Source: Capillidium heterosporum
Taxonomy: Eukaryota; Entomophthoromycota; Entomophthoromycetes; Entomophthorales; Capillidiaceae
DNA length: 64,000 nt
Direction of reading: 5' to 3'
NCBI GenBank assembly: GCA_016630905.1
Contig: WBMQ01000007.1
Location: 124,001 to 188,000, forward strand
Below the pieces are notes generated by a model. The model was not told the origin of the DNA. It ran no database searches and saw nothing but the letters and a program-made list of their open reading frames with translations. Numbering within the stretch: the stretch's first letter is position 1; every line of letters begins with the position of its first letter. Below, piece by piece: positions 47,380 through 57,381 of the stretch. A program made the translations under genes and the position numbers.

Positions 47380-49349
47380 TTAAGTAAGTTTAAAGTTGTA
47401 AACAATAGATATCTGTTCTATAAAGGTTATAATAAGGGTTGCCCTAGCACTGAAGTAGTAATTATCCTTAAGAGAGTGTAGGTACCGAATACCTAGATTG
47501 GCCGACCTTCGCAGCTTGATGTAGTCGGGGAACTGGCTCCAGCGTCGAATCAAAAATACCAAGGCAAAGGTTAGGCAGAGAATCCGCTCGTGGTAGCTGG
47601 GGTCGTCTTTAAAGGTAGCACAGATCTCGATCAGCTGAACACATGCTGCAAAAGAAGAAAGCAAGCTAGGTCTGAAGCCGTTAAAGGATCTTTTTAAGCT
47701 GGAGGAGGGTTCGAGCATCCCTTGGCAGGAGTTGGATGGTGAACTTTCCAACCGATTTTGATCTTCATAGATCCAGGTGAAGTATATGGAGTAGGCTTGC
47801 AGGTAGACGTAGTAGAACTCGACATGGAGGTGGTTGATGAAAAGCTTGGATCGGTTTATCTCGTCTGTGTTCTTCAATCGCTTCAAAATGAACATTACCT
47901 CCCGAAGGCTAGTAGTCAGGTTGGAGTGGTATTCCACCATCAAGTTCCTTAAACAGGACCCCAGCGAACTGATAGATAGGATGCCTTCCTTCAATTTGCA
48001 TTTCAGGAGGGATAGCTGCTGTACAATAACGGCCTGCTTCAAGTAGAAATGACTATGAATCAAAAGTAACCGGTCACTTGGATATAGTTGGTCCATCAGA
48101 GCTTCCGTCTGAGATTCGAAGATGTTGGAGTGGCTCATACAAACTAAACCGGGGATCCCTAGCGTCAAGGTCTTCAATCCATCATGGCATACTATTGCGG
48201 CGTAAGCTAGTTCCCTTTCCATGTCAAGGTTGCTATAGGATCGTGTGTGATTTCTGGAGATGTGTAGGACCGAGCTGATGGGCCAGGTCGATAACTAATC
48301 CCGGGCAAATCCAGTTGAGTTTCAACAGTATACCTAGACCTCTAAATCCCATATAGGCCACCAACAAAGCTTGCAAATAATCTAACTGATGGACGTATAC
48401 GATGCGGTTTTACTAGACTTAAGAAACGTTCTTGGTAGAAATCTATAAGAGTCGTCACTGTAGGACTGGGCTCCATAAACCTAAGCCCTGATGCGACAAT
48501 GGCACTTATCAAAAGAGGCGATCTGCGCTTCTTGAAAAAATTGGACTGGAAGAACAAAGGTGTGTAGTCGTTAATGTGAGTAAAGTAGGCTATAAAAGCT
48601 TTCCTGTGAAGCTCAACATAAGCCCCAATCGAACTCCATTTGTTTGGTTTTAGGTGGTCCAGGTCTAAACATTTGGTCGGCATCTTGATCAGGATAGGGA
48701 GTTCGTACTTGATCTTGTAGTGAATGGCAAACAGAACTTCACTATGTACTTCACTCAACAGGTTGAAGAAGTAACCGGTCCAACTAGCACCAGGCGAAAA
48801 GAATTGAGTAGTTTGGCTATCCTTGAGTAAGGTAATCTCGTTGCTGAACTTATAACAACTTTTTGAGGTCTTTATGGGGCTAAAGTCACGTATATTTGCT
48901 GCGTAAGCCGGTATCAGGCTTCCTTTACTGTAGGAAGTTATAAATCGGTCGTCTTTGGTCTTGCCTATTTTTTCCGTGTCGCCTTTGAAGCCTTTGGAAC
49001 TGCTCAACTTTGATCGTCGCTTGTCATCACCATTGAACTGCTTTATCGTCATTGAAGAGAGCTGGATGTTCTTTACCTGGAGCTTGGGATCGGAATCTCT
49101 TCTAGTACCTTTGCTGTCCTCTTTGTCGAAAGCGTAAACTATAAACAAATTGCTATCCTCGCTCGAAGTGCGCTCAACCGTAAAATCCAACTTCTTCTTC
49201 AAATTGCGCAGGTAGGTGCAGCTCTTCTGCCTCCTCTGGCATACCGAGCAGGCCGGTAAATCTTTGGTGCACTTTATTTTGCTGGCGAAGCATTGGTCGC
49301 AAGCTTGGGGGCTGATGTTGAAGCTGGTTATTGTAGTACAATCCACCAT
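47380..49349 (-). CDS. Zn2Cys6 transcription regulator, copy 2, with two +1 frame breaks
   Basis: Minus strand, no intron. ATG at 49349 (MVDCTTITSFN), 42 nt after a TATA element; a farther in-frame ATG at 49451 lies upstream of the TATA and is unlikely. Zinc cluster: CDQCFASKIKCTKDLPAC then SVCQRRQKSCTY, same spacing as copy 1. The MHR aligns with copy 1: HRKAFIAYFTHINDYTPLFF, LISAIVASGLRFME, then DYLQALLVAYMGFRGLGIL and ERELAYAAIV. The frame must skip one base at about 48400-48404 (between LVKPH and YVHQLDYLQ) and one at about 48267-48270 (between AHQLG and LHISRNHT). Without them 1,968 nt, 655 aa, close to copy 1 in order and spacing. Could be a pseudogene or carry assembly insertions. Confidence 0.8.
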
Positions 49350-49390
49350 TTTTGAAAAGGGTAAAACTGATGCGATTTCACTTTGGTATA

Positions 49391-49397
49391 TTTTATA
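49391..49397 (-). promoter_or_regulatory. TATA box of Zn2Cys6 regulator 2
   Basis: TATAAAA on the minus strand, 42 nt before the ATG at 49349, matching the arrangement at copy 1. Confidence 0.5.
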
Positions 49398-49444
49398 AGT
49401 GGGATCCCCAGCCAAACCATTGGTTGGATTTGATTTATTTTTAG

Positions 49445-49637
49445 CTTTCAAAGTTATGCCTGTTTGGAAAGTGGCTATCCTTGATTAGGAAGTCTAGCCC
49501 ATTCGCCAAGTCCATTACTAATGGGAATTTTAATACCATCGGTGCCCATGGACCTGAACTCCTTGAGAGGGGTGATGCTTCGGGAGCACATGCCTCCGAA
49601 TACGATGCAATTAATGTGCTTGTTTTCCTTTGATTAT
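49445..49637. other. Coding-like fragment of unknown family, open on both strands
   Basis: A GC-richer patch in AT-rich intergenic DNA. On the plus strand 49445-49633 is open for 62 codons without an ATG at its head and reads ITNGNFNTIGAHGPELLERG then DASGAHASEYDAINV. The minus strand of the same patch is also open (INCIVFGGMCSRSITPLK then EFRSMGTDGIKIPISNGLGE). I cannot name a family for either. Possibly a relic of a gene or a conserved promoter block of the regulator gene. Confidence 0.3.
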
Positions 49638-50658
49638 TTATCAGGAACTGTTAAAAATAATGTCATTTATGTAAGACAATTACAGAATTGGAGGTGAACC
49701 TAATAAAGCTAGTTGCCTGTAAGTTTGCATAGCTATATTCATACCTTTGCAGATTGCTGATAAACAGGCAGATTAGAGCTGGTATATTTGTGGCAGTGAT
49801 CCCTACCAGGGGTCTACTAACTCTAAAGGTTTATCGTAGAAGGCTCCCAAGTCAGACAGAAAAGTTGGAAGCTACTACTCTGTACAGTAAAAGTTAATTA
49901 CCAAGCTTCCGTTGGATATCCTTTTAAATTTAGGCAATAGACAATATCCAGCAAGTAATGCTTTGGCAGAGGGCTTTTATTTCGATAATATAATAGTGCA
50001 GATACCGATAGGTGATTTGTTTGCAAAGAATATACCAATTGTAAAAGGCTAGCGATAAGATGCAGTCCTTTACAATTTTGAGGCTAAAATTACGCATGTT
50101 TAATGGGTTTTCAAGGGATGTTCTTTTATGGCGCATCGTAAAATATCATTCAATTCAATGATCTAAAGGAACCGGTTACTTTAACGTCTCCATTCAAATA
50201 TATAAAAGTTAAGCATACATACGCTATACCACAGACTACCCCAATTATACTAATCAAACTTTGGATTTGGATTTACGTATCTGCTTAAACATATGTGATA
50301 AAGCTGGTGCTTGTTTGCAAATCGCAAGCTTATCATAGTAAGTGAGGTCTTGAATTGATTTAGTTATACTAAAGATTCTAGCCAGTTTCATTCAAAGTCT
50401 TGAATTTGAGTTACTGGGGCTTAATCTCCCCCGCTTTGACCAATTATAATCAGTGCATTTTACCCAAGTTGAGGTTAGGACCAAAACTACACCCCAACCT
50501 AACCTTGCTTATTGTCCAACTTTTAGAATTGAAAGCAACACTAAAGCGGAAGTGGAATTAAGGCAAATTACTACCCAACATTTGTAAGGTTTTTGTCCTT
50601 TATCATCCAAATTGCTATTTCGAATAAAGTTTTGCCAAGAGTTCTATTTAGCAGAACG
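49638..50658. other. Intergenic region upstream of the RhoGEF gene
   Basis: AT-rich, about 1 kb. No supported coding or RNA signal; the 68-codon minus-strand frame at 49930-50136 has no motif. Confidence 0.5.
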
Positions 50659-53600
50659 ATGCCTTTGCTATCCCTGACTATCGACACCTTAACCCGAAGC
50701 AACACTCAGAGTATCATCGAAAAATCACCAAAGGATATCTTTATCGCATCCTTAAGAAGTACTTCCAAAAGCATGAGCAAGAGGCAAAGTTGTGAATCAA
50801 GGAAGTTAGGCTCAGACTCAAGAGCTATGGATGGGAGCTTCGAACATGGTGATCTGATTGATGTAGAGTCAATTCAATTGAAGAAGGACAAAACGTTATC
50901 AAAGACGAACAAAATTACACCAAGTTTAGCGAGCGTCACCAACGAGAATGGGTTGGTTGACTATAGTCAAAGCGATTCATCAAATACATCAGAACAAGTT
51001 AGAATTATGCCTTTAAGCCCAAAGTAGTGATGGCGCCCGTGTAAAGCCTAAAGGTCCTCGTGTATCCAAATCAAGTGAGATGCTTACAAGCTTCAAAAGG
51101 TCCGACTCTGAATATAGGCCCGATTCATTTAAAGGAACAAGTATCTATTCCAAATTGTCCGGAGCTAATAAGCCTTTGCCTGCTTTACCATCCAATTCCG
51201 AGCCCTGCACCATGAGGTATAACAAGTCGCTCAACCGAGTGAAGGATCACAAAAGGTTCAGTCTTCAAAAGGCATTTTCCGAGACTTTCAAAAAGTGTGA
51301 AAAGATCCGACCTTCAAGCCTCCGATTCAACCGCAAACTATAGCTATTCCTTGCCAATTATAAGATCCCAAACCATCAGGTCCACGCAGGTATATGGATG
51401 AGAATACTTTCCTATCGGAAACCAACAGCTCAGTAGCCGAAACCGACTCAGCCTAAGATTTCTTCTTCAAGCTCTAGAGATAGCCCTGAGCCTCCTTTAC
51501 AAAAAAGCGTCAGCAGCCCCGGATCTGGCAAAAGTAAGAATTTCAAGTTTCAACCTAATAACCCCATTTTTCTATAAGTAGCCAGACGAAAAAGCAAATA
51601 TAAGCTTGTCCGACCGCAGACAATGATCGAAACATCTAATGTCGAAAGCAACAACTCCTGGCAGACATCGTATCATTCCGATTCAAATAACGTCGATCTA
51701 ACTTTGAGTGAACATCGAGTGAATTTGTCCGACAAAGTCGTATCCTCACTTTTCCAAGGAAGCTCCAGTACTACACAACCCGGATTCTGAGAAACTGATC
51801 AAGCGATTTTTTGGAGCTGAAGATGACGTCTTTCAAAGTAAACCCCCGGTTATTATTTTGCCAGAATCTCATTCAAGCTCGGATACGGTAAGCCTTCACA
51901 CTATAATATTGAATATAGTACTAACTAGTTTTTATAGTCTAATGAGCCGTCGATCTTAAGTAAGTCAAGCTATATGTCACGAGCAATTGGCAACTTTTAT
52001 TTAGACTATTTCTAAGCCTATTTAATTGCAACTAGATATATATTCCTAATGATTCAGTTCATCTTAATAACTTTTTATTAGGTCACCGTTGCCACTCTTA
52101 CGATCTCCCTCGACAAAAACAAACACAGCTCGATTCGAAACCTAGCTCAGCAGGCTTGCAGCACAGAGACAGCCATCAACTTTCTCACAGCAACTCCTGC
52201 CCTATCGCCGAATCTAGATCTGGCTTGTTCTTATTACGAGCTGAAACTATAGGTGACAGGTTGAAACCAGTTACCTTACCAAAGTTGAAGAAGCATATGA
52301 ACATTCGACCTGCATCGAACTTTATAAGTAAAGTTCGAGCGCGTAAAGGTCTCGCGAACCTAGCCAACCTAAACGAACTAGAGCCCGAAGCGAAATTGCA
52401 GCGTATTGTTGAGCGGCTTGATTTTACTGATCATATGGCATCACTACAGTTGGACGAGTTAAAGGATACCCCTTGGTTCATGAAAGCTAACCGATCTTGT
52501 GAAGACCTATCCGCTATTGGGACATACGCACATAACCACGATGCCTGATTTTGAACTTTCACCTACCCCGTCCTGCAAATCCTCCGAATTCGAGATTAGC
52601 CCGGTTCTCGGTCCTGATAAGAACGAAAATCCCAAATCTAGGACGGTGCGTTACCACATTGCCATGGAAATAGCGTCGACCGAAGAAAGCTACTTGGGTC
52701 ACCTGCGTCGAACACTGGCCCTTTTCAGGGAGCCACTTACTACAGGTAGCACGACAATTATACCGACGCACGCTATAAAGGACATCTTTGGCCATTTTGA
52801 TGGGCTGGTTACCCTGTCTGCTGATATCTCTTCTGCCTTAATTGAGCTAACTACTTCCCATCAATGGGACCACTACTCAACCTGTGTCGGTCAACTCTTC
52901 TTGGATCGTCGACTCAAATTCCGCGTATACCTACCCTACATTCAAAACTATTTAAAATCAGTCAACACTTTAGAGCATTGGGAAGCAGAATCAAGTCAGT
53001 TCCAGGAAATCCTTGCTAAAGGAGCTCAAAACAACCCGGCTCGACAGTCATTGAAGGAGATGATGATTCTGCCGATTCAGCGCTTGACTAGATATTCCTT
53101 ACTTTTACAAACTCTTCGACACAATACCCCTTCAATCCACCCCGATTACACCCCGCTTGGAATGGCCGTCGATCTGATGACATCCGTTGCGATTGAAGCC
53201 AACGATGCTCGCAGGAACGAAGAGCAAAAGGCAACTGCACAAGCCATCTTTGCCTCAGTCGACAACTGTCCCGACCATGTTGCGGAACCCTGGATTCGAG
53301 CGAGTCTTCCTAACCGAAGCTTTAGATCTATGTACAAGGCGTAGAATTAGGCTGTTCGTCTACCCTACCTTCATCATGCTAGCTGTCTCTCGAAAATTAT
53401 GGTCCATCTATCACAACAAGTGGAAGTTCTTAAAGCTCATCCCCCTCGAACAACTCAACCTAGTTGAAGTCCTTGACGGGGGCGCCATGTCCAACATCTG
53501 CGTCCTCATTGCCAATCAAGCCGACCACTCATCGCCCAACTCCTCCATGACAGCTATAGGTTCCGACAATGCATCTACCAAGACGGTAGGTATCCACATG

Positions 53601-53951
53601 ACCCCTTCCCACAACCGATCCCGCTCCAACCTCACACCACCTACGACTATAACTCCCAGCCTCCTCAACGTCAAAACGAACTCGTCACAGATCCCCAAGT
53701 TCTTCATCCTGCAGCAGCTGGATCACCGATCCCATATCGAGTTTATCCACATTCTGCGATCACACCTGAAGGCACTAAATACAACCAGTGCCATGAGCTA
53801 CGAAGGCTTCGTACACACCAACTCGACGACCAGTTTTAGCGATATTGAGCTGGAGAAACTGGAGAAGGCCCATGCCGCCTTGAACGCTGGCAAAGGGTCT
53901 ATGTTCGGTAGAAAAGTCAAACTCAATTTCGTCAACCCCCAAACCTCCTAA
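50659..53951 (+). CDS. Rho guanine-nucleotide exchange factor (DH-PH), with at least two +1 frame breaks
   Basis: ATG at 50659 (MPLLSLTIDTLTR). The Ser/Pro/Lys-rich N-terminal ~600 residues are low-complexity, then a DH domain (52.64-53.28 kb: AMEIASTEESYLGHLRRTL, LKEMMILPIQRLTRYSLLLQ, VDNCPDHVAEPW). A PH domain follows (53.30-53.80 kb: RRRIRLFVYPTFIMLAVSRK, HNKWKFLKLIPLEQLNLVE) with a ~50-residue Ser/Thr-rich insertion before FFILQQLDHRSHIEFIHILR. Introns I accept: 51390-51436, 51534-51578, about 51894-51940, about 51971-52081. The frame shifts +1 at about 52540-52543 (before PDFELSPTPS) and 53299-53304 (between DH and PH). Three further changes of frame near 51021, 51294-51343 and 51778 could be weak-site introns or more +1 breaks. 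Activates Rho GTPases for polarity/wall synthesis (family inference). May be a decaying gene. Confidence 0.75.
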
Positions 53952-54403
53952 TACTAACACTCTAATTTTATCGTTACTAACCTTAATCTTCAAATTTGAA
54001 CCTACTTGGTAAGAATAGTCCATTTGAACTCTACTTTTCTATTTGCCTGGGTGGTATGGTATATGATGGCCTGGGCCGGATCTTTTGTAGTGTAGAATTT
54101 GAATGCAATGTTATATACAAATTTATTAAAAGATTTAATATTTATTTACCTATTGAAATTATATTCGATATAGCGTAGTTTTGAGTAGGTCATTTCTTTC
54201 GTTCCTTCGGGGAATACAGCTTTGAAAACCAAAAACTTTGAATTCTTGTTCAAAATTCGAGTATATATTTAAATACATGTAGCAATATACTACTAAAGTT
54301 TAATACAAACGGTTCAGTATTCAAAAGTATACATACAAGGTCTTATTAATTTTTTAAAGCAATTCCAGTATCAAAATTTAATATTTGTTGATACTAAACA
54401 GAT
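53952..54403. other. Convergent spacer between RhoGEF and protease 2
   Basis: AT-rich; no coding signal. Confidence 0.5.
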
Positions 54404-55486
54404 CTACATATCACAGTAAGCCCTACCCTTGGCACTAATCTTGCACTGGGATTTATCAGGGCAGTTGAAAGGGCGAGCGTAGTCTGTGTTTATACAAATA
54501 GCAATTTGCTTGTTGGAGTAGCATACCGTGTCGCCAGCATCGGTACATCTGCCCTTGGGATATTTACCGTCATCAGTAGGCTGTTGAGGTTTTCCACCTT
54601 GGCCAGGGTTACCACTAGGTCGGCTACCGGATTGACTGCCAGACTGACCGGGGTTACTACTGGGTCGCTCACCTTGCTGACTAGGGTTGCTACCGGGTTG
54701 GCCACCAGACTGGCTTCCAGACTGACCACCTTGGGCGTACTGGGCGATCCAATTGGCATAAGTAGATACCCTGGAAAAGGCAGCCCCGTTCCGATTACAG
54801 TACTCAGAACCATAGGAGACAACACCTAATACGGTAGTTAAGTCACTGCTCATGACAGGACCGCCCGAATCTCCTTGACAGGCAGTAGAGCCTTGCTGTT
54901 TACCAGAGGCACAGAAGTGAGTCTTGTCATTAAAGCTACCCAGATGCCTACGGCATACGTTGCTGTCCAAGATATCCATATCCAGCTCTTTAAGCACTCT
55001 AGACGTATTACCACCAGAGGAGGTGCGACCCCACCCAGTTAACTTGACACTGGTACCTTGACGACCTGCATCCGAGTTATCGATGCGTAGGTAACTGGTC
55101 AAGTTAGGGTCGGGACGTACTTGGATCAAGGCTATGTCGTTATTTAGAGTACCTCTGTTGAATTGGGGGTGCGGGATGACACGAGTGGCCTGCAGCTTAG
55201 TAAACTGCCGGGAGCTTAGGTCATGGATGTTGCCGCGGATGAGGTAGGCGTTGGGATCGAGAGAAGGAGTGCAGTGGGCAGCCGTCAACACCAGGTTGGG
55301 GGCTACCAACGCCCCACCACACATGGTTCGGCTGTTGATAATGAGGTGGACCATGGACTTGTAGAATCCAGGGTTGGCCTCCTTGCCACCGATGATACGG
55401 GACTCAATACCGTCTTGGGCCATGGATACTCCAGTGATAGCCATCAAGGCTACTAAGGTGGTGATGGGGTTTGATAAGGCGTACAT
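54404..55486 (-). CDS. Secreted S1 serine protease with Gly/Ser/Gln-rich linker and C-terminal Cys-rich, carbohydrate-binding-like domain
   Basis: Single exon, 360 aa. Signal peptide ending near SMAQ; activation site SRIIGGKEAN; triad LTAAHC (His57), NNDIALIQV (Asp102), CQGDSGGP (Ser195). Position 189 is Thr (GSTACQGDSGG) rather than the Asp of trypsins, so Lys/Arg specificity is not expected. The protease ends with YANWIAQYA, then a ~55-residue linker of imperfect repeats (SGSQSGGQPGSNPSQQG). A ~50-residue tail follows with six Cys (CTDAGDTVCYSNKQIAIC, RPFNCPDKSQCKIS, RAYCDM) that resembles small CBM19-type chitin-binding modules. TATAAA 35 nt upstream of the ATG. Intact, unlike the protease at 461-1476. 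Role in wall or host protein digestion is inferred. Confidence 0.88.
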   Translation of the reverse strand: MYALSNPITTLVALMAITGVSMAQDGIESRIIGGKEANPGFYKSMVHLIINSRTMCGGALVAPNLVLTAAHCTPSLDPNAYLIRGNIHDLSSRQFTKLQATRVIPHPQFNRGTLNNDIALIQVRPDPNLTSYLRIDNSDAGRQGTSVKLTGWGRTSSGGNTSRVLKELDMDILDSNVCRRHLGSFNDKTHFCASGKQQGSTACQGDSGGPVMSSDLTTVLGVVSYGSEYCNRNGAAFSRVSTYANWIAQYAQGGQSGSQSGGQPGSNPSQQGERPSSNPGQSGSQSGSRPSGNPGQGGKPQQPTDDGKYPKGRCTDAGDTVCYSNKQIAICINTDYARPFNCPDKSQCKISAKGRAYCDM

Positions 55487-55520
55487 CTTTAATTGGATCA
55501 GTCTATAAACTGTTTTTTGG

Positions 55521-55526
55521 TTTATA
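55521..55526 (-). promoter_or_regulatory. TATA box of protease 2
   Basis: TATAAA on the minus strand, 35 nt before the ATG at 55486. Further upstream, 55587-55601 carries TTGCAAATTGGTCCA (as read on +), the same 15-mer found upstream of exo-glucanase 1. Confidence 0.5.
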
Positions 55527-55601
55527 ACGTATTGCTGGCGGCTTGGTGGTGCTTAAATACAAGTTTGAATCGAATCTGGTACCCCCTTGCAAATTGGTCC
55601 A

Positions 55602-57093
55602 GTTGCTGCTTCGTGGCCAATTTGACGTACAGGTATACATACTTTTGTAAAGGGTCACCCTAGTAGAAAATTAATTAGGAGTAGTAACCCTTCGTGGTTA
55701 ACCCAAACCGAACTGTGACGGCTGGCTCTTTGGCAAATATCGGCCATCGGTGACGGCTATCCGTATATCGATAGTATATTCGAATTGCTAACAGATCTGA
55801 CGTTTACATCACAAAAGTTATTGGGCTCTATTACTTTGATATAAATTCTAGAGTGCTTTACAATATCCTACAGAATTTGGAATTGACCTTGCGGTTCATA
55901 AATATATAGATAAGCTTGATTGTTAACACCTGCTGGGCTTAAGTTTAATATATAGGAATTAATGTAAAGTATTATTCTGAACCATTGAAGGCTTACAATC
56001 TCACAATATACTGCACATAAACGGGATAGCTTTTGGCAAGTTTAATTATACAAGCTTCTTAAATTTATGCGAATAGTATGTCATAAAAACGTAGGGCTTT
56101 TAATGATCCAGAGTAATACTTAACCAACAATATGTTTTTGCAATACCGGAGCATCGGATACTATCCGTCACAAATGGCAAAGGCAATGCAATAGATTGAT
56201 CAAAAGCCCTTGAGTTTCAAGTGTCGACATCAATATATTAAAAACATGCCTTGATGCAGAAAAGGTGGTGTCGTTTAAAGTTTATATCCAACTTCAATTT
56301 TAGATTTGATGGCTTCTTAAGGTATACTATGCTGCCAATTTCACAGGAGCAATAAAGAACTGGATTCGTCACTTGTCTCATCGCCCCTATGTAAATTTAT
56401 GAATTTATAAAGATATACTGTGTCATTAAGGAATAGTCCTTATAAAAACACTTTACTATGGGATTTAATTTATTTATTTGTTGATTCTACAAAGTTACAT
56501 CAGTACTATATATTTTATGTTATCATAGTCCTTGCTAAAAACTATTGCGGTTTAGAAATATATTTATTAAGCTATCCTCACTACTTTGAATTTCAATGTA
56601 GGTTATTTTCTAGCTAATTATTTTCCAACTTTCCAAGTTAACTGATAGTAAATGTATGTTCTTTTACTAAACCCATTTTGTATAGGATTCAAAATAGATT
56701 GAGATTGTACAAAGCTTTGAATCGCTGTTTAGTTGTATAGAGCTGAAGCTTCCTCTATTCTATCCAATCAAAGGTGATTGGAATTTTGAATATGCTAGTT
56801 TATCTTTGCTTTCTCTAGCTCAAAGTTAGGGATTTCTTTCACTTTTTTAGTTACCTATCTCTTTATATAAAGATGTATTTTATATATATGTTTAGAATTA
56901 TGGTTTATCTGAACGAGTATAGTTGGCATTGAAGTTTGTGGACCAGGTTTTTGAAATTACAAATGAAATTCACCAATTATTAAGCAAATTAAAAACTGAT
57001 TAGCTAACTTGAGAAAAAGTCCTTTGAGGCTTGGTTCTATGAGCCCGTATATCAGGGCGAAGAACTTGGGATGGGTTTAAATTCCAATTAGGA
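55602..57093. other. Intergenic region between divergent protease 2 and citrate synthase
   Basis: Mostly AT-rich. GTGACGGCT occurs twice (about 55716 and 55752). No supported gene; the 65-codon frame at 56420-56617 has no motif. Confidence 0.45.
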
Positions 57094-57255
57094 TTAGCAT
57101 TTACCCAAGCTGAGAAGGTACGGTTTTAACTTTACCCTCGTTTTATCCCATCTTGACGGACTCGAAAATCGATCGGGAATCAAACCCTTATTTTTGATCA
57201 ACTTGATAAGAGCAATTTCATCCAATGAGGAGGCTTGAACTCGTATCACTAGCTT
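57094..57255 (-). other. Coding-like 53-codon fragment of unknown family
   Basis: Minus-strand frame bounded by TGA and TAA with no ATG, in AT-rich DNA just upstream of citrate synthase. It reads ASSLDEIALIKLIKNKGLIP then DRFSSPSRWDKTRVKL, which has normal protein composition. No splice partner found and no family recognised. A gene relic or chance. Confidence 0.25.
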
Positions 57256-57381
57256 TCAATTTTCAACTAATTAGGAAGTCTATTATACGATGAAGTCACC
57301 TTTTTGGACTAAAGCGGATGGCTAAATGGTTGTGACATTGAGGTTTCGATAAATGCAGAAAGAAAATTATAAATTGGCAGT

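Noticed and set aside
48370-48420. 28-nt intron explaining the first frame break of Zn2Cys6 copy 2
   Set aside because: Phases match, but it is shorter than any other intron here and would delete about ten residues present in copy 1; a +1 break keeps the paralogue spacing.
51387-51460. Two successive +1 breaks in the RhoGEF N-terminal region
   Set aside because: A single ordinary 47-nt intron (51390-51436, GTATAT...GTAG) joins QTIRSTQ to PKPTQPKISSSS in phase and removes both.
461-53951. All breaks as +1 recoding at stop codons
   Set aside because: Only two of the eleven sites have a stop codon at the slip point; for the others slipping at the next stop would lose conserved motifs (e.g. VVGGS in the dehydratase, the acid/base Glu of glucanase 2).
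57120-57260. tRNA-like arm (GGGTTTGATTCCC on the minus strand)
   Set aside because: The loop lacks the invariant TTC and no cloverleaf can be drawn around it; the stretch is also an open frame.
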